From NCBI GenBank assembly GCA_002360295.1, contig DEQI01000337.1, forward strand, positions 1-17,641: a stretch of DNA of 17,641 bases, given 5' to 3'. Position numbers and translations under genes: made by a program. The stretch comes from Planococcaceae bacterium UBA3370 (GTDB taxonomy: Bacteria > Bacillota > Bacilli > Bacillales_A > Planococcaceae). The notes beneath the pieces are model-generated. The model did not search any database, was not told where the DNA came from, and saw only the letters and a program-made list of their open reading frames with translations. Below are positions 6,299 through 14,562 of the stretch, in pieces. The stretch's first letter is position 1, and each line of letters starts with the position of its first letter.

Positions 6299-7405
6299 TT
6301 ATGGCCAAATTTCATCGGCGATTTCTTTAACAAAGCGAAGTTTGCTCCATTGTTGTTCTTCCGTTAAAATATTCCCTTCCTCCGTGGATGAAAAGCCACA
6401 TTGTGGACTTAAACAAAGCTGTTCAAGCGGTACATAAGTTGCCGCTTCTGCGATACGGGCTTTAATATATTCTTTATCTTCTAATTCACCTGATTTAGAA
6501 GTAATTAAGCCTAATACGACTTTTAAATCTTTGCGATTAACATATTTTAATGATTCAAAATTGCCTGAACGCTCGTCGTCAAATTCTAGGAATAAACCAT
6601 CTACATCCAACCCTCCAAAAATTACTTCAGAAGCATAATCATAGCCACCACTTGAAAAATAGTTAGATTTATAGTTACCGCGGCAAATGTGCATTGTTAT
6701 TACTAAATCTGCTGGTTTATGAGCAATGGATTCATTAATCATACGTTGTAATACTTTTAATTCTTCAGCCGGCTCTAAACCACGATCACGTAGCTTGTTA
6801 TGCCCCTCTTCTGAGAAGAAATCGGCCCAAGCTGTATCATCTAATTGCAAATAACGGCAGCCCGCATCATAAAATGCTTGGATTGCTTTTTGATAAGCGA
6901 TTATCGTATCCTGTTGGAACTTCTCTCGGTCCTTGTATTTTTCGAATTCTACATCCGCGCGGCATAATAGCATATTGGGACTTGGAATCGTTTGTTTTGC
7001 TACTGCATCACCAGCATGCTCTTTTAAAAATTTGAAATGCTCTACAAAGGCATGTGTTGAAAAATCGATTTCTCCAACAATACGGATACCGCCTTTACGC
7101 GTCTCCATTTGATGAAATTTCAGACCCGTTTCTTTTGCGTATAATTCTACGCCGTCAAGCCCACCTAAAAAATCAAAATGCCACCAGCTTCTACGGAATT
7201 CACCGTCTGTCACTCCGATTAAACCATTTTCTTTTTGCTTTTTAATAATGCGAATAATTTCTTCATTTTCTACTTTTGTTAATTCCTCTTGCGTGATCAA
7301 GCCCGATTTATATTGTTCACGCGCCTGTATTAAATTTGCAGGGCGTAATAAGCTACCTACATGATCATAACGAAATGGTGAAGTACTAGTTTTTACTGGC
7401 ATCAT
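6299..7405 (-). CDS. MetE-like cobalamin-independent methionine synthase, short form (YxjG/YxjH type)
   Basis: A 368-residue protein of the catalytic C-terminal MetE domain, without the N-terminal half of full-length MetE. Full MetE transfers the methyl group from 5-methyltetrahydrofolate (polyglutamate) to homocysteine without B12; for the short YxjG/YxjH-type proteins the methyl donor is not settled. The zinc and homocysteine-binding residues are present: His239 and Cys241 (MHICRGNY), Glu274 (FLEFDDE) and Cys336 (CLSPQCGF). The LQLDD motif near 187-190 is also typical. The ATG at 7405 follows AAGGAG by 6 bases; a second ATG directly after it is equally possible. There is no S-box or T-box leader; instead a MET-box lies upstream beside an MtaR-like regulator gene, pointing to LysR-type control by methionine status. 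Confidence 0.88.
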   Translation of the reverse strand: MMPVKTSTSPFRYDHVGSLLRPANLIQAREQYKSGLITQEELTKVENEEIIRIIKKQKENGLIGVTDGEFRRSWWHFDFLGGLDGVELYAKETGLKFHQMETRKGGIRIVGEIDFSTHAFVEHFKFLKEHAGDAVAKQTIPSPNMLLCRADVEFEKYKDREKFQQDTIIAYQKAIQAFYDAGCRYLQLDDTAWADFFSEEGHNKLRDRGLEPAEELKVLQRMINESIAHKPADLVITMHICRGNYKSNYFSSGGYDYASEVIFGGLDVDGLFLEFDDERSGNFESLKYVNRKDLKVVLGLITSKSGELEDKEYIKARIAEAATYVPLEQLCLSPQCGFSSTEEGNILTEEQQWSKLRFVKEIADEIWP

Positions 7406-7436
7406 GTGTCTCTCCTTTAATCTTTCATGTAAGGAA

Positions 7437-7465
7437 ATTGTACCACTATAAAAACGGTACCATAT
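7437..7465 (-). promoter_or_regulatory. Likely promoter of the MetE-like gene
   Basis: TACAAT (7442-7437) is a good -10 on the minus strand, but 17 bases upstream there is only ATATGG (7465-7460), a poor -35. That is expected of a promoter needing an activator. The MET-box centre (7497) is about 67 bases before the predicted start near 7430, the usual place for a LysR activator site. Confidence 0.5.
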
Positions 7466-7488
7466 AACATCTAAAATGTATCTCTAGC

Positions 7489-7505
7489 TATAGTTTTAAA
7501 CTATA
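7489..7505. promoter_or_regulatory. MET-box, predicted operator for the MtaR-like regulator
   Basis: TATAGTTTTAAACTATA matches the streptococcal MET-box consensus (TATAGTTtnaAACTATA, from memory) at every fixed position. It is the core of a longer perfect dyad, CTAGCTATAGTTT/AAACTATAGCTAG (7484-7496 and 7498-7510), which overlaps the stop codon of the regulator gene. No T-run follows on the minus strand, so it is not a terminator. Confidence 0.78.
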
Positions 7506-7506
7506 G

Positions 7507-8433
7507 CTAGACTAGTTCTTCTGTAATTGTTTCTTTTAAATACTCAATATAAATATTTGCTAAAGGGCTATTTTTCACATTTTTATGTGTAATATAGCCA
7601 ACTGTAATTCGTTCATCTACTTGTAAAGGAATCGATACGATATCTTTACTATTAAGTTCATGACTAATCACACCAGTAGAAATTGTATAACCATTTAGTC
7701 CAATTAATAAATTAAAGAGTGTAGCACGATCACTAACACGTATATTTTTAGGTCTAGAAATGGTACTTAAAATTTCCTCAGAAAAATAAAAAGAATTATA
7801 GTCTCCTTGTTCGAAGGAAAGGTACGGATAAGGAATTAAATCGGATAATGTCACAAAATCTTGCTGGGCAAGTGGATTTCGTGAGCTAATAAATACATGT
7901 GGTTTTGCATCAAACAGCTCGTGAAAAATAAGATTACCTTCTCTAAGAAATTTATGAATCACTTTTTTATTAAAATCATTTACATATAAAATGCCAATTT
8001 CACTATGTAGATTTTTTACATCTTCAATAATTTCATAAGTCATTGTTTCTCTTAACGTAAATTCGTACTCATCTCGGTTGTATTCTTTTAGCAAGCGCAC
8101 AAATGCACTTACCGCAAACGCATAGTGCTGGGCGGATACGGAAAAGTGTTGTTGTGATGATGGAGTATTCGAATAACGATTTTCTAGAAGAGCTGCTTGT
8201 TCAACTACTTGTCGAGCATAACCTAAAAATTCTGTCCCCTCAGGTGTCAAAATAATTCCTTTATTAGTTCTCAAAAAAATTCTAATACCCATTTCATTTT
8301 CTAATTCTTTAAGTGCATTCGATAGACTTGGTTGACTAATAAATAAATTTTGTGCCGCTTTACTAATTGATCGACTTCTTGCCACTTCAATTACATATTT
8401 TAATTGTTGTAATGTCATTGTTTCACATCTCAT
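7507..8433 (-). CDS. LysR-family regulator, MtaR/MetR type (methionine control)
   Basis: A transcription factor of 308 residues. The N-terminal helix-turn-helix runs from MTLQQLKYVIEVARSRSISK through SQPSLSNALKELENEMGIRI, followed by FLRTNKGIILTPEGTEFLGY, the standard LysR pattern. The effector domain holds FSVSAQHYAFAVSAFVRLLK, IIEDVKNLHSEIGILYVND, YNSFYFSEEIL and VSDRATLFNLLIGLNGYTIS, which closely recall streptococcal MtaR/CpsY proteins that control methionine uptake and synthesis. The adjacent MET-box and MetE-like gene support this. The start is uncertain: ATG at 8433 (GAGAG nearby) or ATG at 8418, closer to the usual LysR beginning. Effector is probably homocysteine or methionine related (inference). 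Confidence 0.88.
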   Translation of the reverse strand: MRCETMTLQQLKYVIEVARSRSISKAAQNLFISQPSLSNALKELENEMGIRIFLRTNKGIILTPEGTEFLGYARQVVEQAALLENRYSNTPSSQQHFSVSAQHYAFAVSAFVRLLKEYNRDEYEFTLRETMTYEIIEDVKNLHSEIGILYVNDFNKKVIHKFLREGNLIFHELFDAKPHVFISSRNPLAQQDFVTLSDLIPYPYLSFEQGDYNSFYFSEEILSTISRPKNIRVSDRATLFNLLIGLNGYTISTGVISHELNSKDIVSIPLQVDERITVGYITHKNVKNSPLANIYIEYLKETITEELV

Positions 8434-8725
8434 CCTGCTCTCAAATTTTTCATTTTAAAATAGTCATTAGCATTTTATTTCAAATCAACTTCCCTCATCA
8501 TATCCTTCTAGAATCCAAGTGGTTTTTTTGAAACATTCTGACTTCTGTTTTATCCTAACAGAATTTATACCGGTAAGTAAATCCTATTTCTTCGTGTGGC
8601 AGCTTTACAATCCTCATATCCCTAAATTGTTATGAAGCAGCCTCCCCTCTACTTCTTTGGTTAGTTCTTGATTTTTTTGCTCCAGCTATTCTGTTATTGA
8701 TTTTAGAATGTTTGAGGAAAAAAAG
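8434..8725. other. Leader region of the LysR gene with a compound stem
   Basis: No intact gene is seen. The sequence can fold GGCAGCTT (8598-8605) on AAGCAGCC (8635-8642) with one mismatch, with ACAAT/ATTGT (8607-8611, 8626-8630) inside. A second 7-bp hairpin is TTCTGTT/AACAGAA (8543-8549, 8557-8563). A 23-codon minus-strand stretch (8614-8685) reads LEQKNQELTKEVEG…, like a coiled-coil tail, with stops at both ends; it may be a gene relic. I recognise no known riboswitch class. Confidence 0.35.
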
Positions 8726-8771
8726 AGAATCCCATCAAAAAGCTGAATTGCCAGCTATTTGATGGGATTCT
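8726..8771 (-). terminator. Terminator of the nickel transporter operon
   Basis: A 20-base stem (8726-8745 with 8752-8771, one mismatch) with a 6-base loop starts 26 bases beyond the nikE stop. On the minus strand it runs into CTCTTTTTTTCC. It is a strong intrinsic terminator that isolates the operon from the LysR gene downstream. Confidence 0.88.
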
Positions 8772-8796
8772 TTGTTGATTGGTGAATCATTTAACC

Positions 8797-9552
8797 TTAA
8801 AACACTGAATCTACAAGGATTTTTGTATATTCCATTTTTGGATTTTTGATTACTTCATCAGGAGTTCCTTGCTCAACGATTTTCCCGTTGTTCATCACTA
8901 TTACAAAGTCACAAAATTGCTGTACTAATGCTAAATCGTGGCATATAAAAAGATAGGACATATCAAACTCCTTACGCAACGTCTTTAATAATTCTATAAT
9001 TTGTGCCTGAACGGTAACATCAAGTGCAGATGTAGCTTCATCACATATGAGAACAGAGGGGTTAATGGCAATTGCTCTTGCAATCGCTGCTCTTTGACAT
9101 TCTCCGCCGCTAACTTGATGCGGATATCTTTTCATATATGCTGGATTTAGGCCGCACAACTCAAGAAGTCTTTCACCTCTTGTCCAAGCATCTTTGCGCT
9201 TCATACCATTGTTAATCAGACTTTCTATAATACTACTACCAAGTGTTTTTCTAGGGTTAAATGATTCTGTTGGTGTTTGAAAAACCATTTGAATATCTTT
9301 ATAAACATCGACAAGCTTATTACCTTTTAACGCTGTTATATTTTTAGAATGAAGTATGATCTCTCCATCATCGCAATCAGTCAGTCTTGTGATCATCTTT
9401 ACAACCGTACTTTTTCCACAGCCACTTTCGCCTACAATACCGAGTATTTCACCTTTTTTTAGTACAAAGCTAACTCCGTCAACCGCCTTAACCACAGAAG
9501 TTCCGTTGCGGAAGGATTTTTTTAAATTTTCCACTTCTAAAACGGTAACCAT
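8797..9552 (-). CDS. nikE: ABC transporter ATPase, NikE-like
   Basis: One of two ATPases powering the importer. Motifs: Walker A GESGCGKST (41-49), Q-loop Gln92, signature VSGGECQR (147-154), Walker B VLICDE (167-172) and switch His205 in FICHDLALV. At 251 residues it lacks the extra C-terminal domain that makes DppF/OppF proteins about 320 long, and matches NikE in size. It starts 3 bases after the nikD stop, with the site AAGGAG overlapping that gene's end, and is last in the operon. Nickel as cargo is inferred from subunit sizes and the nearby NikR; a peptide or metallophore-metal cargo is possible. Confidence 0.82.
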   Translation of the reverse strand: MVTVLEVENLKKSFRNGTSVVKAVDGVSFVLKKGEILGIVGESGCGKSTVVKMITRLTDCDDGEIILHSKNITALKGNKLVDVYKDIQMVFQTPTESFNPRKTLGSSIIESLINNGMKRKDAWTRGERLLELCGLNPAYMKRYPHQVSGGECQRAAIARAIAINPSVLICDEATSALDVTVQAQIIELLKTLRKEFDMSYLFICHDLALVQQFCDFVIVMNNGKIVEQGTPDEVIKNPKMEYTKILVDSVF

Positions 9553-9555
9553 AAA

Positions 9556-10341
9556 TTACTCCTTACAAATCCGTGGAACAGCTTCTAAAAGTTTTTTTGT
9601 ATATTCTTCCTTTGGATTATTCAATATTTCCTGTTTTCTTCCGTATTCAATTAAATTTCCCTTATACATGATAGCTATTTTATCAGCCATATAGGAAACA
9701 ACACCGATATTATGCGTAACTAAAACGATTCCTGTATTATATAAATCTCTCATTTCCATCATTTCTTTGATAACCTGAGCTTGTACGGTCACATCAAGTG
9801 CAGATGTAGGCTCATCAGCAAAAAGAAGCTCTGGATTCAACATCATTGCCATTACAATACCGACTCTTTGATTCATTCCCCCCGATAACTCAAAAGGATA
9901 ACTATTTAGAATTCTACTTCCATCATTTAAATTTAGTTTCTTCATTAATTCTATTGATTGCGTAATCATCTCTGCCTTTGAAATTTTTTTATGTTGATTA
10001 AGACTTTCAAAAAGTTGGTCTCCAATTTTTCTTATTGGGCAAAGAGATGCTGCACAATTTTGAAAAATCATGCCCATTTTTGGCCCCCTAAGACGGCGCA
10101 TTTGTTCCGAAGTAAGTTGACTCAAGTCCTTTCCCTTAAAAAATATACTTCCTTCGGTAACGTGACCTGTTCGACCTAGAAGTCCCATAGCAGCCTTGAT
10201 TACTGTACTTTTTCCGCTTCCGCTTTCTCCTACTATACCAAGTATTTCACCTTGTTTAAGAGAAATCGAAAAATCTTTTACAACCGTTTTCCCGTTATAA
10301 CTTATATCCGCGTTTTTAATTTGCAACAATGGAGTTTCCAT
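9556..10341 (-). CDS. nikD: ABC transporter ATPase, NikD-like
   Basis: The partner ATPase. Motifs: Walker A GESGSGKST (38-46), Q-loop Gln94, signature LSGGMNQR (152-159), Walker B LLFADE (172-177), D-loop SALD and switch His210 in VTHNIGVV. Its 261 residues suit NikD (about 254) better than DppD/OppD, which carry a longer C-terminal region. It follows the binding-protein gene by 22 bases and is 3 bases from nikE. It would work as a heterodimer with NikE under the two permeases. Confidence 0.82.
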   Translation of the reverse strand: METPLLQIKNADISYNGKTVVKDFSISLKQGEILGIVGESGSGKSTVIKAAMGLLGRTGHVTEGSIFFKGKDLSQLTSEQMRRLRGPKMGMIFQNCAASLCPIRKIGDQLFESLNQHKKISKAEMITQSIELMKKLNLNDGSRILNSYPFELSGGMNQRVGIVMAMMLNPELLFADEPTSALDVTVQAQVIKEMMEMRDLYNTGIVLVTHNIGVVSYMADKIAIMYKGNLIEYGRKQEILNNPKEEYTKKLLEAVPRICKE

Positions 10342-10363
10342 ACATTTACCTCAAATTCTATAA

Positions 10364-11956
10364 TTACTTAACATCAAGGTTAGCAGTAATTTCATAATAA
10401 TCAGAAGGATGCGCTTCAAAACCATCGATATTCTTTTTCATCACAAATGACATTTTTAGATGGGATGCAAAAACAAACGCTGCGTCATCAAGTATAATCT
10501 GTTGCATTTGAATCGCTAAATCAGACCGTTTCTCTTTATCAAATTCAATTGAAAGCTGTGTCGCAAGTTTTTCTAGCTCTTCATTATAATATCCACCTCT
10601 GTTTTTTGCAGAGTCTTTTAAAGCATGTGTAGTAAAGAAATAAGCAGGGTCACCTGTTGGCGCTGTTACGAATGCACTTACATAAATATCCCACTGACCT
10701 GTAGGAAGTATTTCAAGATGATTAGCTGTTGAATTGACCTCAACGTCTATACCGATTTCCTTTAACGTTTGCTGTGCTGACTCAGCAAGCAAAGGTAATT
10801 CCTGACGTCCAGGATAAGTAAGCCATCTAATTGTAAGCTTTTCTCCGTTTTTATCTACATATCCATCTCCGTCTGTATCTTTCCAACCGGACTTCTCCAG
10901 TAATGCTTTTGCTCCCTCAGGATCATATTCCGGTGCAGTAACCTGATCGTTACCAAAAGTAAAGTTTGACGGGAAAGCACCTACAGCAGGCGTTCCATTA
11001 CCATTTAACAATACCGATGTAAAACTATTTTTATCAATACCCATAGAGATGGCTTTTCTTACATTGATATCTTGTAAAGCAGGTGTCTCATAATTCATTG
11101 CTCCAAAAAATGCTCTTGATGTATTTGTTGAACGTATTTTATAATCATCATTGTTTTCGAAAAGCGATATACTTGCATAAGGAAGTCCCTGAGTCGCATC
11201 AATTTGACCTGACTGAAGTGCCATTGTCAGTGTGTCACCATCAGTTATTGTACGCACGTTTACTTTATCCGTTTTTACCTCTCCACCCCAGTAGTTGTCG
11301 TTCTTCTTTAGATAAATATGATCATCAGCAATTTCGTATGCTACATATGGACCAGTTCCCGCAACATTTCTATCCTCAGTTACACCATCTGTTCCGTATG
11401 ACATATCTATGATTGCACCATAAGGATCACTAAGGAAGTTCAGCAATGCGGGCACCTTTTCTTCTGATACAATGGTTATACTCTGTCCATCTGCTGTTAT
11501 TTCTTTAATTCTTAAGTCCAGAGGCGCTCTATCATGTACAGCAATAAGATGATCCAAACATTCTTTTACAGCTTGTCCATCCATTTTTCTTCCGCTTGAA
11601 AATTCAACGTCATCTCTTAAATTAATACGCACCGTATATTCATCAATCTGCTCATATCCTGTTGCAAGCCAAGGTTCAAGTTCCATTGTTTCGCTAAATT
11701 TAAATAATGTCTCCCCTACACCATATCTGATAGTAGACCAACCAGAATAGTTATCATGAGGGTTTAATCCGGCATTACCCATCTCAGGACCGTAAGCGGT
11801 TGTTCCGTAATTGAATACAGTTTCTTCTGATGCAGTATTTTTATCCGCCTCCTGTGATATTGGTGCAGATGAATTATCCTCTGAACAACCAGCTAACATT
11901 GTTCCGACAAGTAATACAGCCATTATTGATTTAAATTTAAACTTTTCCTTTACCAT
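10364..11956 (-). CDS. nikA: Nickel/peptide-type substrate-binding lipoprotein, NikA-like
   Basis: Extracellular binding protein of the importer, class SBP_bac_5. Residues 1-24 are a lipoprotein signal ending in the lipobox LAGC, so Cys24 would be lipidated and anchor it to the membrane. The mature part follows family landmarks: GETLFKFSETMELEPWLATG, EYTVRINLRDDVEFSSG, GTGPYVAYE, DINVRKAISMGIDKNSF, ALLEKSGW and the DTDGDGYVDKNG segment. Length 530 is close to E. coli NikA (524 precursor). It sits third in the transporter set, after the two permeases, 29 bases from nikC. Its ligand, whether free chelated nickel, a nickel-histidine complex or a metallophore, cannot be read from the sequence. 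Confidence 0.83.
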   Translation of the reverse strand: MVKEKFKFKSIMAVLLVGTMLAGCSEDNSSAPISQEADKNTASEETVFNYGTTAYGPEMGNAGLNPHDNYSGWSTIRYGVGETLFKFSETMELEPWLATGYEQIDEYTVRINLRDDVEFSSGRKMDGQAVKECLDHLIAVHDRAPLDLRIKEITADGQSITIVSEEKVPALLNFLSDPYGAIIDMSYGTDGVTEDRNVAGTGPYVAYEIADDHIYLKKNDNYWGGEVKTDKVNVRTITDGDTLTMALQSGQIDATQGLPYASISLFENNDDYKIRSTNTSRAFFGAMNYETPALQDINVRKAISMGIDKNSFTSVLLNGNGTPAVGAFPSNFTFGNDQVTAPEYDPEGAKALLEKSGWKDTDGDGYVDKNGEKLTIRWLTYPGRQELPLLAESAQQTLKEIGIDVEVNSTANHLEILPTGQWDIYVSAFVTAPTGDPAYFFTTHALKDSAKNRGGYYNEELEKLATQLSIEFDKEKRSDLAIQMQQIILDDAAFVFASHLKMSFVMKKNIDGFEAHPSDYYEITANLDVK

Positions 11957-11985
11957 TTTTATTCTTCACCTTTTTATTTTAACTT

Positions 11986-12843
11986 TTATACTTGATTTCT
12001 TCTCGGATCAAGTAAATCTCTTGTTGTATCACCAAGAAGATTAAATATAGCTACTGTAATAAATATTGCAAACCCTGGCCCTAAAACGACCCATGGAGAA
12101 GTCTGTATCATGCTTCGGCCATTACTCATCATAGAACCCCATTCTGCTGCTGGAGGTTGTACTCCTAATCCTAAAAATGAAAGCCCTGCTAATTCCATCA
12201 TCATGGTACCAATATCAAGCATTGCAGTTACGAGAATAGGTCCTGCTATGTTTGGCATAATGTGCCTAAATAGTATTTTTACAGTCGAGCTTCCCGATAA
12301 CTTTGATGCTGCTATATAAGGCATTTCCTTAATCGCCAATACCTGTCCTCTAGCTATTCTTGCATATTTAGGCCATGAAATTACCGCCAAAGCAATGACG
12401 GCATTTACCATACCTCCACCCATTACACCTGCTACAGCAATAGCAAAAACCATTCCAGGGAATGCAAGAAAAACATCAGATATTCTCATGATTAGTGAAT
12501 CTAATTTCCCGCCGTTATATCCGCATAATATACCAACAATTGTTCCAAACACACTTATGATTAACACAAGTGCTAACGTGGAAAATACACTTATTCTGGC
12601 ACCCATAATCACTCGGGAAAGCATGTCCCTACCATATCTATCCGTGCCTAAAATGTGTGATGAACTCGGTGCCTGTAATGCTTCCGAAAGATTTTGTGCA
12701 TAGGGGTCATATGGAACTATAAACTCGGCAAATATAGCAATACATACAATTCCTATTGCAAGTGCCGCGAAAAAAATGAACTTCACCTTTGTGAAATCAC
12801 GATATATTTTTCTTTTATTCTTTTTATTTACAATTTTGTTCAT
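11986..12843 (-). CDS. nikC: ABC transporter permease, NikC-like
   Basis: Second membrane subunit, 285 residues. It starts with a charged N-terminus and a first membrane helix (IFFAALAIGIVCIAIFAEFI), then the DppC/NikC landmark HILGTDRYGRDMLSRVIMGA and the ATPase-contact loop near EMPYIAASKLSG. It ends TTRDLLDPRR, typical of this family. It begins 3 bases after the nikB stop, with GGGAG 9 bases before the ATG. It pairs with NikB to form the channel. Confidence 0.85.
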   Translation of the reverse strand: MNKIVNKKNKRKIYRDFTKVKFIFFAALAIGIVCIAIFAEFIVPYDPYAQNLSEALQAPSSSHILGTDRYGRDMLSRVIMGARISVFSTLALVLIISVFGTIVGILCGYNGGKLDSLIMRISDVFLAFPGMVFAIAVAGVMGGGMVNAVIALAVISWPKYARIARGQVLAIKEMPYIAASKLSGSSTVKILFRHIMPNIAGPILVTAMLDIGTMMMELAGLSFLGLGVQPPAAEWGSMMSNGRSMIQTSPWVVLGPGFAIFITVAIFNLLGDTTRDLLDPRRNQV

Positions 12844-12846
12844 AGC

Positions 12847-13788
12847 TTAATTCTCCCGACCTATTCTTACTCTTGGGTCAAGATAGTGGTATATCAAATC
12901 AGTTATTAGATTAACCACAACGTAAATAATAGCCATCCATACTACATAAGCTTGTATGATTGGATAATCTCTCATTGTAACTGCATCAACGGCCATTTTT
13001 CCCACACCGTCCCACATAAATATTGCTTCAACTACCGCAGTTCCACCTAAAAGAGAACCTATCGACAATGCTAAAAGTGTTACAATTGTAAGCATAGATG
13101 CCTTTAATACACTTTTGTATATAATGACACTTTCTTTTATTCCCCTTGCTCTTGCTCCCATAACATAGTCTTTGCTAAGTTCCTCAAGAACTGTAGCTCT
13201 TACCTGTCTTGTATATTTGGCAGACATGGCTATTGCCAGTGTCAGCGTAGGTAGTATCAAGCTTTTAAGGTCATTTCCATTGCCCATAACTGGAAGCCAT
13301 GAAAGCTTTACAGCAAATAGTAGAAGCAAAATAAGAGAGACAAAAAAATTAGGCATTGAGTTACCAAGAAAACTGAAAAGCCTAATAACATAATCGATAA
13401 ACTGGTTCTTCTTCACTGCAGATAAAATACCAAATGGAATAGAAATAGTGATCGTCAACAAAATGCTTGAACCTGTAAGCATGATCGTGTTAGGAAGTTT
13501 GGAAATAAAGGTTTCAAATACTCTTTGCCCTGATACATAGGATGTACCCATGTCACCTGTAAGAAGACCTCCAAGCCATGATGCATACTGAACTATAAAA
13601 GGCCTGTCTAGTCCAAGTTCCGCCCTTTTTTCATCTAGTATCTGCTGGGCTACGACACCTCCGCTATTCTCAAACATAACATCTACAACATCTCCAGAGG
13701 CGGTACGCATTAATACAAATGAAAGGAAAGTAATACCCAGTATTATCGGTATAAGATGTAATAATCTTCTAAACACGTACTTTCTCAT
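12847..13788 (-). CDS. nikB: ABC transporter permease, NikB-like
   Basis: First membrane subunit, 313 residues (NikB of E. coli is 314). The start MRKYVFRRLLHLIPIILGIT and the early motif LGLDRPFIVQYASWLGGLLT are characteristic of NikB/DppB. The coupling loop DYVMGARARGIKESVI contacts the ATPases, and the end DLIYHYLDPRVRIG is standard. AAGGA lies about 8 bases before the ATG. It follows the second methyltransferase gene by 24 bases without a terminator, tying the methyltransferases to the transporter in one transcript. Confidence 0.86.
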   Translation of the reverse strand: MRKYVFRRLLHLIPIILGITFLSFVLMRTASGDVVDVMFENSGGVVAQQILDEKRAELGLDRPFIVQYASWLGGLLTGDMGTSYVSGQRVFETFISKLPNTIMLTGSSILLTITISIPFGILSAVKKNQFIDYVIRLFSFLGNSMPNFFVSLILLLLFAVKLSWLPVMGNGNDLKSLILPTLTLAIAMSAKYTRQVRATVLEELSKDYVMGARARGIKESVIIYKSVLKASMLTIVTLLALSIGSLLGGTAVVEAIFMWDGVGKMAVDAVTMRDYPIIQAYVVWMAIIYVVVNLITDLIYHYLDPRVRIGREN

Positions 13789-13812
13789 AATTTTTATCCT
13801 TTCCTTACAACG

Positions 13813-14562
13813 CTATCTTTCGTTCTTAATCGCTTTAATTAAAAACATAGGTGTAGGATTATAAAAATGATTGATTTCTGAATAAATTCTTTTACTTACA
13901 GTCTTGTCGACAGCTATATCATTACAGCCCAGCATATTTAAAACATTCATATCCCATTCAGGACGGGTTTTATGCCCTAAAGGAAGAGTTTTATTTATAG
14001 CATCACATTCCTCGAGCAGTTCGTGATCTATCTGATTATGTGCATGTTCTTTTGGCAAAAGCTTTGAAGTATGTGAAAAACTCTCCTTGCTGTATTCGGC
14101 ATCAAAGTTTAAAAGTATGCCACCTTTTTTCAACACTCTTATCCATTGTGAATATGCTTTTTCAGGATTAGTTAATGTCCATGTAAGATTTCTTGATATC
14201 ACTAAGTCAAATGTTCTATCTGGAAACTCCAGATTTTCAGCATCCATTGTATAATAATCAACATCTACACCGTATTTTAGTGAGAGCTGCCTAGCCTCTG
14301 CTATCATCTCATTCGAAAAGTCAACACCTGTAACCTCATGTCCCATTCTTGAAAGCAATATAGAAAAGAAACCCGTTCCCGTTCCCACATCAAGAATTTT
14401 TAATCTTTTATCAGAATCTATATTCCTTGTTAGTTCTTTAATCCATAGTTCACCTGTCGGACTTTCTATCTCTTCCTGCCTTAACTTAGCAAAGCTTGTG
14501 CTTCTTTTGTTCCAATAATTCGATATTCTTTCCTTTTGTTTCTCGTTATCTATATTCATCAT
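13813..14562 (-). CDS. SAM-dependent methyltransferase, second of a sister pair
   Basis: A 249-residue class I methyltransferase (Methyltransf_11-like). Motif I is LKILDVGTGTGFFSI (54-68), with the acidic residue Asp81 at the end of strand 2 (VTGVDFS), MDAENLEF for adenine contacts, and a VISRNLTWTL motif (121-130) followed by the GGILLNFDAE strand. It is clearly a paralogue of the gene just upstream, sharing these blocks in order, but differs in the C-terminal third that usually sets substrate choice. Its ATG overlaps the stop of the first gene by 4 bases (ATGA), with GGGGGAT before it. Position directly ahead of nikB suggests a role with the imported metal or its carrier. The substrate is unknown. 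Confidence 0.85.
   Translation of the reverse strand: MMNIDNEKQKERISNYWNKRSTSFAKLRQEEIESPTGELWIKELTRNIDSDKRLKILDVGTGTGFFSILLSRMGHEVTGVDFSNEMIAEARQLSLKYGVDVDYYTMDAENLEFPDRTFDLVISRNLTWTLTNPEKAYSQWIRVLKKGGILLNFDAEYSKESFSHTSKLLPKEHAHNQIDHELLEECDAINKTLPLGHKTRPEWDMNVLNMLGCNDIAVDKTVSKRIYSEINHFYNPTPMFLIKAIKNER

Noticed and set aside
7406..7506. SAM riboswitch (S-box) or T-box upstream of the MetE-like gene
   Set aside because: The gap is only about 100 bases and contains no conserved S-box or T-box core; the MET-box explains the structure seen.
7484..7510. Palindrome as terminator of the LysR gene
   Set aside because: No T-run follows the stem on the minus strand; the exact MET-box match and position are better explained as an operator.
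8560..8700. Lysine riboswitch-like wording (AGAGG…, CGAAGAAATA)
   Set aside because: Only scattered short matches; the other conserved L-box blocks are missing.
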